A DNA stretch of 64,000 nucleotides from Alistipes sp. (lineage in GTDB: Bacteria; Bacteroidota; Bacteroidia; Bacteroidales; Rikenellaceae), in assembly GCA_017555905.1 (NCBI GenBank), contig JAFZFP010000027.1:57243-121242 (forward strand), read 5' to 3'. The translations under genes were made by a program, and so were the position numbers. This document shows positions 8,966 through 17,173 of the stretch, one piece after another. How positions within the stretch are numbered: the first letter of the stretch is position 1; every line of letters starts with the position of its first letter. The notes under the pieces are model-generated. The model made no database searches, was not told where the DNA came from, and saw only the letters and a program-made list of their open reading frames with translations.

Positions 8966-9362
8966 AGGTTTAAGAAATTGCAACCCAGGCAATATCCGTC
9001 GTTCGAGGGTGAGGTATGTGGGAGAGGTTGTGCCGAGCAGAGATAGCGAGTTCAAGGAGTTTCAGTCGTTGGCCTATGGCTACCGTGCGATGTTCGTGTT
9101 GTTGGATAGTTACTGTCGTCGTTATGGTCTATCGACGATTCGCCAGATGCTCAACCGCTACGCTCCCCCTACGGAGAACTTCACCGAGGGCTACATTCGT
9201 TTTGTCGCCGAGCGCTCGGGAATCTCGCCCGACGAGGAGTTGGACACGCGCTCTCCACGAGATATGGTGCCTGTAGTCTCGGCAATGTCCGAGATTGAGA
9301 ATGGGGTCAAGGCCGTTGTTAAAGATGTGGAGGAGGGTTGGAGACTCTTTATATCCTCCTGA
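8958..9362 (+). CDS. Phage structural protein P5-like / lysis protein
   Basis: The N-terminus MSRGLRNCNPGNIRRSRVRY is the hallmark of a small protein family common at the end of lysis modules in Bacteroides and Alistipes prophages, often named structural protein P5. The R-G-x-R-N-x-N-P-G-N-I-R motif resembles the substrate-side loop of some lysozyme-like domains, and the family is generally assumed to cut peptidoglycan. It follows the holin with an 8-base overlap, the classical holin-lysin order. At 134 residues it is complete and ends just before the operon terminator. No signal peptide is present, consistent with holin-dependent release. Confidence 0.7.
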   Translation: MSRGLRNCNPGNIRRSRVRYVGEVVPSRDSEFKEFQSLAYGYRAMFVLLDSYCRRYGLSTIRQMLNRYAPPTENFTEGYIRFVAERSGISPDEELDTRSPRDMVPVVSAMSEIENGVKAVVKDVEEGWRLFISS

Positions 9363-9375
9363 TTATAAGTAAGAA

Positions 9376-9409
9376 GGGCGTGTCCAAATATCGGACACGC
9401 CCTCTTTTA
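9376..9409 (+). terminator. Terminator of the phage-type operon
   Basis: A perfect 10-bp stem (9376-9385 with 9393-9402) with a 7-base loop is followed by TCTTTTA. It lies between the last phage-type gene and the convergent fabG. The stem contains the GTGTCC/GGACAC core found in other terminators of this window. Confidence 0.85.
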
Positions 9410-9429
9410 TTGCTATTAGTAAGTTGCTC

Positions 9430-10176
9430 TTAGCAATTCATAGCACCACAGCAATGGAGTACCTGACCGCTGACATAAGATGAGAGGTCAGAAGCGAGGA
9501 ACAATGCTACGTTAGCAACATCCTCAGGTGTACCACCACGACGCAAAGGAATCTGTGCAGCCCACTGATCCTTCACCTCCTGTGAGAGCTGGTTAGTCAT
9601 ATCTGTAATGATGAAGCCTGGAGCGATGCAGTTAGCACGGATGCCACGAGGGCCCATCTCCTTAGCGATAGACTTAGCCAAACCAATCATACCTGCCTTT
9701 GAAGCAGAGTAGTTGCACTGGCCAGCGTTACCGCTAACACCCACAACAGATGACATATTGATAATAGAACCGCTACGCTGCTTAGCCATAACAGGAGTTA
9801 CAGCGTGGATGAAGTTGAACGCAGACTTGAGGTTTACGTTGATTACAGCATCCCACTGAGCCTCAGACATACGCATCATAAGACCATCCTTAGTGATACC
9901 AGCGTTATTAACCAATACGTCGATGCGACCGAAGTCCTCGACAATCTGCTTAACAACCTCGTGGCTCTCGTCGAAGTTCGCAGCATTTGAAGCGTATGCC
10001 TTAGCCTTAACGCCCATAGCCTCAATCTCCTTTACGGTCTCCTCTACAGCCTCGTTGATTGCCAAGTCGGTGAATGCTACGTTAGCACCCTCCTGAGCAA
10101 AACGCAAAGCGATAGCCTTACCAATACCACGACCTGCACCTGTTACAAGTGCTACCTTTCCTTCAAGAAGTTTCAT
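9430..10176 (-). CDS. fabG: 3-oxoacyl-ACP reductase
   Basis: FabG reduces beta-ketoacyl-ACP with NADPH in each cycle of fatty-acid elongation in the cytosol. The TGAGRGIGKAIA nucleotide-binding loop is at residues 13-24, NNAG near residue 90, and the catalytic Ser and Y-x-x-x-K (YSASK) near 150-155. The 248-residue length is normal. The last residues, HCCGAMNC, carry three cysteines where most FabG proteins end in a glycine/methionine-rich strand. This is odd but keeps the family length. It is the last gene of a fabH-fabF-fabG series, 33 bases after fabF. Confidence 0.95.
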   Translation of the reverse strand: MKLLEGKVALVTGAGRGIGKAIALRFAQEGANVAFTDLAINEAVEETVKEIEAMGVKAKAYASNAANFDESHEVVKQIVEDFGRIDVLVNNAGITKDGLMMRMSEAQWDAVINVNLKSAFNFIHAVTPVMAKQRSGSIINMSSVVGVSGNAGQCNYSASKAGMIGLAKSIAKEMGPRGIRANCIAPGFIITDMTNQLSQEVKDQWAAQIPLRRGGTPEDVANVALFLASDLSSYVSGQVLHCCGAMNC

Positions 10177-10209
10177 AATACTCTCTATTTCAGTGTTATT
10201 ACAATCAAA

Positions 10210-11463
10210 TTATTTGCTGTCCCACTTGCGGAGTGCTACGCAGGCGTTGTGACCACCGAAGCCCAAAGAGTTTGAGATAGCAACAGTGAGGTCGGCCTTG
10301 CGAGCCTTGAGTGGTGTGTAGTCGAGGTCGCACTCTGGATCTGGGTTTGAAAGACCGATGGTAGGAGTTACGATACCGTGGTGGAGTGAGAGTGCCGAAG
10401 CAACAAGCTCTACAGCGCCTGTAGCACCAAGCATATGGCCAGTGATAGACTTTGTAGAGGTGATGTGTGCCTTCTTAGCAGCCACCTCGCCCATCGCGAG
10501 CTTGATAGCCTTAGTCTCTGCAGCGTCGTTCAATGGAGTACCTGTACCGTGTGCGTTGATATAGAGGGTATCCTTCTCTGCATCGAAAGCAGCCTCATCC
10601 AAAGCCTGCTTGATAGCGCGTGATGCTGGGATACCGTCTGGACGTGGAGCGGTGAAGTGGTGAGCATCGCAACTGTTACCATAACCAACAACCTCAGCGT
10701 AGATCTTAGCGCCACGCTTCAATGCGTTCTCCAACTCCTCGAAGATGAGCATACCTGCACCCTCAGCGATTACGAAGCCGTGACGGTCGGCAGAGAATGG
10801 GAGTGATGCCTGGAGTGGATCCTCCGAGCGTGAGAGAGCCTTGCTGTTAGCGAAACCACCAATAGCGAGTGGGTGAACAGAGGCCTCAGCACCACCAGCG
10901 ATGATAGCGTCAGCGTAGCCGTGCTTGATAGCGCGGAAAGCCTCACCTGCAGCGTGAGTGCCTGTAGCACACGCTGTTACAACTGGCAAGCAGACGCCCT
11001 GAGCGTTGTGAGAGATCGCTACGTTACCCGATGCAATGTTCGAAATCATCATAGGCACGAAGAATGGAGAGATACGGCCTACGCCCTCCTCGAGCATTAC
11101 CTTAGTCTGGTTTACGAATGTATCCATACCGCCGATACCTGAGCCGATGTAGACACCGAGACGCTCTGGGTCGATATTCTCGCCACTCTTAAGGCCAGAA
11201 TCCTTCATAGCATCAGATGCAGCAGCCATTGCATATAGACAGAATTTGTCGCTACGGCGAGCCAAACCTGCGTTAAGTTCATACTCCGACTGGTCGAAAT
11301 TCTTGATCTGGCCAGCAACCTTTACAGGGAGGTTGTACTCATCGTAGCCCTTGATAAAATCGATACCGCAGTTTCCCTCTACGAGGTTCTTCCAAGTATC
11401 CTCTACGTGGTTACCCACTGGTGTAATTGCACCGATACCGGTGATAACTACTCTTCTTTCCAT
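10210..11463 (-). CDS. fabF: 3-oxoacyl-ACP synthase II
   Basis: FabF condenses malonyl-ACP with acyl-ACP to extend fatty acids. The nucleophilic cysteine is in VVTACATGTHAAGEA, the first histidine in NAHGTGTPLND and the second in SITGHMLGATGAVE, so the Cys-His-His triad is complete. The 417-residue length and the GFGGHNA C-terminus are as expected. In many bacteria acpP precedes fabF; here fabH is upstream and no carrier-protein gene lies in the gap. The start is the ATG at 11463, 68 bases after fabH. Confidence 0.96.
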   Translation of the reverse strand: MERRVVITGIGAITPVGNHVEDTWKNLVEGNCGIDFIKGYDEYNLPVKVAGQIKNFDQSEYELNAGLARRSDKFCLYAMAAASDAMKDSGLKSGENIDPERLGVYIGSGIGGMDTFVNQTKVMLEEGVGRISPFFVPMMISNIASGNVAISHNAQGVCLPVVTACATGTHAAGEAFRAIKHGYADAIIAGGAEASVHPLAIGGFANSKALSRSEDPLQASLPFSADRHGFVIAEGAGMLIFEELENALKRGAKIYAEVVGYGNSCDAHHFTAPRPDGIPASRAIKQALDEAAFDAEKDTLYINAHGTGTPLNDAAETKAIKLAMGEVAAKKAHITSTKSITGHMLGATGAVELVASALSLHHGIVTPTIGLSNPDPECDLDYTPLKARKADLTVAISNSLGFGGHNACVALRKWDSK

Positions 11464-11531
11464 TGTTTAATTCCTATTTTTTCTCGGGGTATCGCTACAC
11501 CCGATAATATTATCTTAATTAACTTAATCGA

Positions 11532-12485
11532 CTATTTAGCCCACTCAATGATGCAAGCGCCGGTGGTAAATCCTGCGCCAAATGCACTGAATACGAGTTT
11601 GTCGCCCTTCTGCAACTTACCCTCACGGTTCAACTCGTCGAGCAGAGCAGGAAGTGCCGCTGAAGAGATGTTACCGTAGCGCTCCACGTTGTGTGGTACG
11701 CACGCCTCATCTACGCCGAGGAAGTTGCGAATAGAGTCGATGATTCGACGGTTCGCCTGGTGAAGCACATAGTACTTAATATCCTCTGGCTTGAGGTTTG
11801 TCTGGTTGAGAAGTGTTCGGATGTCGCGGCAAGAACTTGTTACGGCGTGCTTAAATACCTCGCGACCCCTCATCACAAGAGGCTCGTAGTTCTCCTCCTT
11901 GTCGATGTATGGTGTAGGCTCGAGGGCGCGCTGGTAGTAGAGAACATCAGTGAGTGAAGAGGTAGTTAGGCGGATTGCCTTCATCTCGTCACCCTCGGTT
12001 ACTACGGCAGCGCCAGCACCATCACCGAAGAGTACACAGGTACTACGGTTCTTCCAACTTACCATACGTGATGGCTCCTCGGCACACACGATAAGAATAT
12101 TCTTGGCTTTCTTGCACTGGAGTTTATCCTCTGCCATATCGAGGGCGAAGATAAATCCGGCACAAGCAGCATTTATATCCACTGTAGGACAGGTAGCACC
12201 CAACTTACCCTGAATAATACAACTAAGCGCAGGTGTTACATACTCGTTTACGACATTCGAACAGATGATGAAGTCGATATCCTTTGCGGTGAGACCAGCA
12301 TTCTCCAGCGCCTTGTTAGCAGCCTCGGTAGCCAAGTCCTCTAATTTCTCTGACGAAATCACGCAACGCTCCTTGATGCCTGTTCGCTCGGTAATCCATT
12401 CATCCGTAGTCTCGAGAAATTTTTCGAGCATTTCGTTGCTCACTGAGCATTTAGGATGTACCGATCCTGTTCCAATAATTTTCAT
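11532..12485 (-). CDS. fabH: 3-oxoacyl-ACP synthase III
   Basis: FabH starts fatty-acid synthesis by joining a short or branched acyl-CoA primer to malonyl-ACP. The cysteine is in DINAACAGFIFALD, the histidine in VLHQANRRIIDSI and the asparagine in the RYGNISSAA segment, giving the Cys-His-Asn triad. The 317-residue length is typical, and the FGAGFTTGACIIEW ending matches the family. Branched-chain priming is common in Bacteroidota but cannot be read directly here. It is probably the first gene of a fabH-fabF-fabG unit, with a TATCTTTG element on the minus strand about 125 bases upstream. Confidence 0.93.
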   Translation of the reverse strand: MKIIGTGSVHPKCSVSNEMLEKFLETTDEWITERTGIKERCVISSEKLEDLATEAANKALENAGLTAKDIDFIICSNVVNEYVTPALSCIIQGKLGATCPTVDINAACAGFIFALDMAEDKLQCKKAKNILIVCAEEPSRMVSWKNRSTCVLFGDGAGAAVVTEGDEMKAIRLTTSSLTDVLYYQRALEPTPYIDKEENYEPLVMRGREVFKHAVTSSCRDIRTLLNQTNLKPEDIKYYVLHQANRRIIDSIRNFLGVDEACVPHNVERYGNISSAALPALLDELNREGKLQKGDKLVFSAFGAGFTTGACIIEWAK

Positions 12486-12609
12486 TCAGAAATATTTCAG
12501 TTAGTTTAACATTGTTTCTAAATCTCGTGCCAGCGAGTGACGATAATTTGGAGTAATGGCGCCCGTCGTTACGAGTTGCCAATTTTTCCATTCGCCTATC
12601 GAAGCGGTG

Positions 12610-12617
12610 CAAAGATA
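12610..12617 (-). promoter_or_regulatory. Probable fabH -7 element
   Basis: The sequence reads TATCTTTG on the minus strand, the consensus -7 element, about 125 bases before the fabH ATG. I could not assign a clear -33 partner. Confidence 0.45.
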
Positions 12618-12699
12618 CTCACTTGCATACATACGCGCATACGTTTTGTGGTGAAAAAGCCTATATAGTGGTGAAATTGCATATTTAGGGGTAAAATTA

Positions 12700-12729
12700 T
12701 TGTCAAAAATCAGAATTATTGTATATTTG
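12700..12729 (+). promoter_or_regulatory. Promoter of the LytTR gene
   Basis: TTG at 12700 and TATATTTG at 12722 are separated by 19 bases, and the ATG follows 29 bases later. Confidence 0.6.
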
Positions 12730-12758
12730 CAGCTGAAAGATATAAAAAAATCGCAGAA

Positions 12759-13727
12759 ATGAAGCAACGAGAGATACCAAAATACCTTATATCACGCCGA
12801 TATATCTCGGTGTTGATTGCACTAATTGTAATATTCTCGTCGCTCTATATGGTGCTTTATAAGCCCTTCTCTTTGGCGGTTTGGTTTAGTCTGGACAAGG
12901 TGCTGAATTTCTCCTTTACGTTACTCTTCTACATCTCGGCTATCGTTGTGCTTATCCTGAGTCGCTTGATAATGTACTCGCTACAGGATAGAATCGAACT
13001 TACGGTGGTGAACTACCTGTGGTGGATTATGGCCGAAAACCTAATCATATCGCTCATCTACACCCTTATCACCGTCAATTTCTTTCCGCTTGAAGGTGTC
13101 TCCACCCCTGAGTTAGCCACACGTGCGCTTATGTGTGTAACTTGTATACTTATGCTTCCGAATGGCTTAGTCTCGTTCTATGCTGCCTATAAGGCTAAGT
13201 GCGAGGAGCACGATGCTACATTGTATCAACTTCAGTGCCTAAGTGAAGAGAATCGAATGTTAAAGATGGAGAAGCAGAACGAACTTATTGTTGCTAAGAT
13301 AGTTAGCGACGATAATAAGAAGGAGAGTGCGCCTAAGATGATTAACTTTTACGACAATAGCGGTGTGCTACGCCTTACGATTAACGTCGATGCGCTCTAC
13401 TACTTGGAGTCGGAGGATAACTACATTACAATTTACTACAAGCATAACGAGAAGTTGCACTCCTATATGTTGCGTTGTCGTACCCGTAGTGTTGAGCGCA
13501 GTTTGGAGGGAACGTGTATGGTGCGTTGTCATCGCTCATTCATTGTGAATATCAACAAGATACGTGTTATGGGTGAGAATAGACGTATGCACTTCTTGAC
13601 TCTCGATGATGAGCAGGTCAGCCCTATTCCCGTGTCGAAGAGTTACTATCAGTCGTTGTTATCCTCGTTGAATACTTCCACAACTCCGCCGAAGGAGGAG
13701 GTGGCCGTTGCTGAAGATTCGCAATAG
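12759..13727 (+). CDS. Membrane-anchored LytTR transcription regulator
   Basis: The 322-residue protein has four hydrophobic helices (about residues 15-35, 42-70, 82-105 and 120-140). A coiled-coil-like linker rich in Glu and Lys (about 145-185) follows, then a C-terminal LytTR DNA-binding domain from about residue 205 (ALYYLESEDNYITIYYKHN, RSVERSLEG, MVRCHRSFIVNINKI). No receiver domain or kinase is present, so signal sensing would be by the membrane part. LytTR proteins of this layout are frequent in Bacteroidota, often with unknown signals. It converges on an AraC gene across a shared terminator. Confidence 0.85.
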   Translation: MKQREIPKYLISRRYISVLIALIVIFSSLYMVLYKPFSLAVWFSLDKVLNFSFTLLFYISAIVVLILSRLIMYSLQDRIELTVVNYLWWIMAENLIISLIYTLITVNFFPLEGVSTPELATRALMCVTCILMLPNGLVSFYAAYKAKCEEHDATLYQLQCLSEENRMLKMEKQNELIVAKIVSDDNKKESAPKMINFYDNSGVLRLTINVDALYYLESEDNYITIYYKHNEKLHSYMLRCRTRSVERSLEGTCMVRCHRSFIVNINKIRVMGENRRMHFLTLDDEQVSPIPVSKSYYQSLLSSLNTSTTPPKEEVAVAEDSQ

Positions 13728-13742
13728 TAGGTACTATATTAT

Positions 13743-13790
13743 AATAAGTAGAGGGTGTCCAGCATTTGTGGACACCCTCTACTTATTTTT
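13743..13790. terminator. Bidirectional terminator between LytTR and AraC genes
   Basis: An 18-bp perfect stem (13743-13760 with 13770-13787) with a 9-base loop is flanked by T-rich sequence on the plus side and A-rich sequence on the other, so it can stop both convergent genes. It contains the GTGTCC/GGACAC core. Confidence 0.85.
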
Positions 13791-13799
13791 AGGGGTTGG

Positions 13800-14666
13800 T
13801 TACTCCTCCTGGCCCTGAGACTCGCGCTTTGCACGGGCCTCCTTACGAATCTTGAGTGGAGTTCTGTCGAGATACTTACGGCAGAATAGCGCGAAGTGAC
13901 CGTGGTTGGTGAAGCCATACATCTTGATAATAGACTTTAGAGGTACGTTTGTCTCGGTCAAGAGGCGCTCGATCTCCACAATTCTCTGCTTCTGCATCCA
14001 ACTATATGGAGTGTCGTGGAACTCCTGCTTGAACATATTGTTGAAGTGCTGAATGCTGAAACCACAGATATCTGCCAACTCCTCTACGGTCTTCACACGA
14101 GGTGCGTTGTTGCGTACAAGCGATACGAACGACTGGTTGCGGTCGAAGAGGTTGAAGAATGTACGCAACTGTACCTGTGGTGTGTAGAAGAATTTGAAGA
14201 TGATGAACATCTCCTGAATCTTTGCACGCTGCAAGTGGTTACACTTCATATTATTATCCAGGTACATCTTAATCGATGTGAGCAATACGTTCATTGGCTC
14301 GTTCATCGCTACCTGGGTAAATTTGTAGTTTATCTTCTTGATCTTACCTACGATGCTGTTGAACGGAATCATATCGCAAGTAGCACCTGCGGTGATGAAG
14401 TGCGCTCTAACGATCTCCACATCGGTCAAGGCTGTAATCTCGTATTGGTAGGCGCGGAAGCAGAATACGAAATGGCCTTCGCGCACGGTATAGTCCTTAC
14501 GCTCCTCAGATGAGATCTCGAAATTTCCCGATGTAAGGAAGAGAAGGGAGTTGTAGTCACCTCGTTCGACAATTCTCTTTTCACCTGCCTTGAGTGTGAT
14601 GAGCGAGAAACCCGCTTCGGGTTCGAGGGTGTAGGAATGACAAGTTGCCGGACACTGATTTGACAT
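13800..14666 (-). CDS. AraC-family transcription regulator
   Basis: The C-terminal 100 residues hold two helix-turn-helix motifs of the AraC/XylS type. The first is TVEELADICGFSIQHFNNMF and the second NVPLKSIIKMYGFTNHGHFA, followed by RTPLKIRKEA. The N-terminal 180 residues have a cupin-like beta pattern (AGEKRIVERGDYNSLLFL), suggesting ligand binding. Target genes cannot be named. The gene stands alone between a bidirectional terminator and a 360-base non-coding region with its own promoter. The basic tail ARAKRESQGQEE is unusual in composition. Confidence 0.88.
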   Translation of the reverse strand: MSNQCPATCHSYTLEPEAGFSLITLKAGEKRIVERGDYNSLLFLTSGNFEISSEERKDYTVREGHFVFCFRAYQYEITALTDVEIVRAHFITAGATCDMIPFNSIVGKIKKINYKFTQVAMNEPMNVLLTSIKMYLDNNMKCNHLQRAKIQEMFIIFKFFYTPQVQLRTFFNLFDRNQSFVSLVRNNAPRVKTVEELADICGFSIQHFNNMFKQEFHDTPYSWMQKQRIVEIERLLTETNVPLKSIIKMYGFTNHGHFALFCRKYLDRTPLKIRKEARAKRESQGQEE

Positions 14667-14732
14667 ATTATTTAATTTTAGGTTATATTATTAATCAATT
14701 ATTTCTCTCTTTTCTTCACTTTTATAGTTATA

Positions 14733-14763
14733 CAAATATACGGACAATTATTTAATAAGCAAA
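14733..14763 (-). promoter_or_regulatory. Promoter of the AraC-family gene
   Basis: On the minus strand TTTG (14763-14760) is 19 bases from TATATTTG (14740-14733), a textbook Bacteroidota promoter. The rest of 14667-15029 holds only AT-rich sequence and the pth terminator. Confidence 0.7.
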
Positions 14764-14956
14764 TTTTTTCGCGCATAATATTAAAAAAATATGCAAAACA
14801 TAATGTTTTAGGGTCTTTTTTGGCGCTAAAAAGAATCAAAAACACATATTTATAGATATTTATGAAGAGAGAATCGAAGGCGATTTTATGAGTAAGAGGG
14901 TGTGACGAGAAGTGGTGTTATCGAGGAGGAGTGGGTAGTGTAATGAGAAAAAGTTA

Positions 14957-14985
14957 GGGGTCGTAGCATCTGTGCTTACGACCCC
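14957..14985 (-). terminator. Terminator after pth
   Basis: A 9-bp stem (14957-14965 with 14977-14985) has an 11-base loop. Read on the minus strand it is followed by CTTTTTCT. Confidence 0.7.
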
Positions 14986-15029
14986 CTCATAGAGTTTTGT
15001 GCTAATGGGCATTGCCTATTGCAAGTTGC

Positions 15030-15593
15030 CTATTTGCCATTGTATGAATTCATTGTGCGGTCTGCTCCGATAGATGCGAAGGATAGGATCGCGTCGCCAA
15101 ACAACTTTAGGCGCTCGGGCATACTCTTGTTCTCCTCGTCGGAGAAGTTGCCAAGAACGTAGTCCACCTGATGGCCCTTTGGGAAGTCGCCACCCACGCC
15201 AAAGCGGATGCGCACATACTGGTTATCTCCCAACATCTCGGTAATGTTCTTCAAGCCGTTATGACCACCCTCCGAGCCATTCTTTCGCATACGGAAAGTG
15301 CCGAAAGGAAGGGCGATGTCGTCGGAGATGACTATGAGGTTTTCGCGTGGTATGCGCTCCTGCTCCATCCAGTAGCGTACGGCCTTGCCCGAGAGGTTCA
15401 TATATGTTGAAGGCTTGAGCAAGAGCAGTGTACGACCACGGTGCTTCAGTGTCGCCATAGCGCCATAACGCACCGTCGTAAAAGAGATATTGGATGCCTC
15501 GGCTAAGGCATCCAACACTCTGAATCCGATGTTGTGGCGGGTGTTGGTGTACTCGGCACCAATGTTACCCAACCCGACAACAAGATATTTCAT
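15030..15593 (-). CDS. pth: Peptidyl-tRNA hydrolase
   Basis: Pth frees tRNA from peptidyl-tRNA that drops off the ribosome. The N-terminus KYLVVGLGNIGAEYTNTRHNIG carries the Asn and catalytic His of the family, and LIVISDDIALPFG carries the conserved Asp. The 187-residue length is normal. It follows rplY by 21 bases; the rplY-pth pair is widespread in bacteria, so the two are probably co-transcribed. Confidence 0.96.
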   Translation of the reverse strand: MKYLVVGLGNIGAEYTNTRHNIGFRVLDALAEASNISFTTVRYGAMATLKHRGRTLLLLKPSTYMNLSGKAVRYWMEQERIPRENLIVISDDIALPFGTFRMRKNGSEGGHNGLKNITEMLGDNQYVRIRFGVGGDFPKGHQVDYVLGNFSDEENKSMPERLKLFGDAILSFASIGADRTMNSYNGK

Positions 15594-15614
15594 TCGCGAT
15601 TCGGTTTTGTACTA

Positions 15615-16175
15615 CTACTGAGCAGCACGTGAAGCACGTGTTACACGAACAGCACAAACTGCAGTAGTTGCAGGAGTTACGAATGTAAGGTTCTCACGCT
15701 GGAGGTCACCAACGAAGATTGTCTGACCAACCTTCAATGGAGTAACATCAACAACGATCTCATCTGGAATGAACTCAACGAGACCCTTAACAGTGAGCTT
15801 ACGAGCAGAGAGCTGCAACTTACCACCGATCTTAACACCCTCAGCGTTACCTGTAAGGCGAACTGGTACGTTTACTGCTACTGGCTTACCCTCCTGAACA
15901 CGGTAGAAATCTACGTGAAGGATCTGCTCACGAACTGGGTGGTACTGAACCTCGCGCATAACTGCTGTCTCCTTACGGCCATCGATATCGAGCTCGATGA
16001 TGTATGAGTTAGGAGTGTAGATGAGCTGACCGAGCTCCTTAGCGTCGATAGTGAATGTTACCTCCTCGCCGCCACCGTAGATGATGCAAGGTACCTGACC
16101 CTCGCGACGTGCTGCCTTAGCGAACTTCTTACCGAACTCGTTACGTGCAGTACCTTTAATCTGAATTGTCTTCAT
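15615..16175 (-). CDS. rplY: 50S ribosomal protein L25/Ctc
   Basis: This is the long (186-residue) form with an N-terminal L25 domain that binds 5S rRNA (RNEFGKKFAKAARREGQVPC) and a C-terminal beta domain of the TL5/Ctc type (VNVPVRLTGNAEGVKIGG). It lacks any further extension. A TTG-N17-TATCTTTG promoter lies upstream on the minus strand. It is the first gene of the rplY-pth unit. Confidence 0.95.
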   Translation of the reverse strand: MKTIQIKGTARNEFGKKFAKAARREGQVPCIIYGGGEEVTFTIDAKELGQLIYTPNSYIIELDIDGRKETAVMREVQYHPVREQILHVDFYRVQEGKPVAVNVPVRLTGNAEGVKIGGKLQLSARKLTVKGLVEFIPDEIVVDVTPLKVGQTIFVGDLQRENLTFVTPATTAVCAVRVTRASRAAQ

Positions 16176-16259
16176 TAGTGTTTGAAAATAAATTATTTAA
16201 CTTCAGCACCACTCAATCATAGTCATTGCTATGACCCCATAGATGCCTGCTTGGGAGGG

Positions 16260-16287
16260 CAAAGATAGAAAAAAAATCGTTTCGCAA
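16260..16287 (-). promoter_or_regulatory. Promoter of rplY-pth
   Basis: On the minus strand TTG (16287-16285) and TATCTTTG (16267-16260) are spaced by 17 bases, about 85 bases before the rplY start. Confidence 0.6.
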
Positions 16288-16326
16288 TGCTTTGCACCCC
16301 AGTTTTTTTGCAAAAAACGCTGAAAA

Positions 16327-17157
16327 CTATGATATTGAGAAGTCGCGCAAGCAGTCGTTTAGGGAGGTCTTCTTGTCGGTAGACTCCTTTCTGCGACCGA
16401 TGATTAGGGCGCACTGCACACCATACTCACCTGCGGGGAACTTCTTGTTATAGGTACCCGAAACAACCACCGAGCGTGGAGGAACGTATCCCTTGTACTC
16501 TACGGGTTCGTCGCCCGTAACGTCGATGATATGTGTCGAGCCGGTGATTACGGTGTTTGATCCGAGTACGGCCTCACGGCAAACGTGAGCGCCCTCAACC
16601 ACGATTGAGCGAGAGCCGATGAAGCAGTTGTCCTCGATGATTACGGGTGAGGCCTGTACAGGCTCCAAGACACCACCGATACCTACGCCACCGCTGAGGT
16701 GTACGTTCTTGCCAATCTGTGCGCAGGAGCCTACTGTAGCCCAGGTGTCTACCATAGTGCCACTATCGACATACGCACCGATGTTTACGTACGACGGCAT
16801 AAGGATTGCGCCAGGTGCGATATATGCACCATAGCGAGCTACAGCGTGAGGTACAACACGTACGCCCAATTCCTCGTAGCCGCGCTTGAGTTCCATCTTG
16901 TCGTACCACTCCAATTCGCCAGCCTGCATAGTACGCATAGTCTGGATTGGGAAGTACATAATGATAGCCTTCTTCACCCACTCGTTCACCTGCCACTTGC
17001 TATTCTCCAAGTCCAATGGCTCGGCACAGCGCACCTCGCCCTTGTCCACGGCCTCGATGACGCGACGTATCGCCTCCTTGACCTCATCCTTCTGAAGGAG
17101 CGAGCGATCCTGCCACGCCTCCTCTATTATAATTCGCTCAGTATCAAACTTGTTCAT
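16327..17157 (-). CDS. dapD: Tetrahydrodipicolinate N-succinyltransferase
   Basis: DapD transfers succinyl from succinyl-CoA to tetrahydrodipicolinate in the pathway to meso-diaminopimelate and lysine. From about residue 110 the protein shows left-handed beta-helix hexapeptide repeats (GAYIAPGAILMPSYVNIGAY, then the SCAQIGKNVHLSGGVGIGG segment). The C-terminal part carries the CoA-binding region. The 276-residue length is normal. It lies 16 bases behind dxs and is likely co-transcribed with it. Presence of DapD indicates the succinylase branch, although many Bacteroidota use the aminotransferase (DapL) route. Confidence 0.95.
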   Translation of the reverse strand: MNKFDTERIIIEEAWQDRSLLQKDEVKEAIRRVIEAVDKGEVRCAEPLDLENSKWQVNEWVKKAIIMYFPIQTMRTMQAGELEWYDKMELKRGYEELGVRVVPHAVARYGAYIAPGAILMPSYVNIGAYVDSGTMVDTWATVGSCAQIGKNVHLSGGVGIGGVLEPVQASPVIIEDNCFIGSRSIVVEGAHVCREAVLGSNTVITGSTHIIDVTGDEPVEYKGYVPPRSVVVSGTYNKKFPAGEYGVQCALIIGRRKESTDKKTSLNDCLRDFSIS

Positions 17158-17173
17158 ACTATATTATCTTTTG

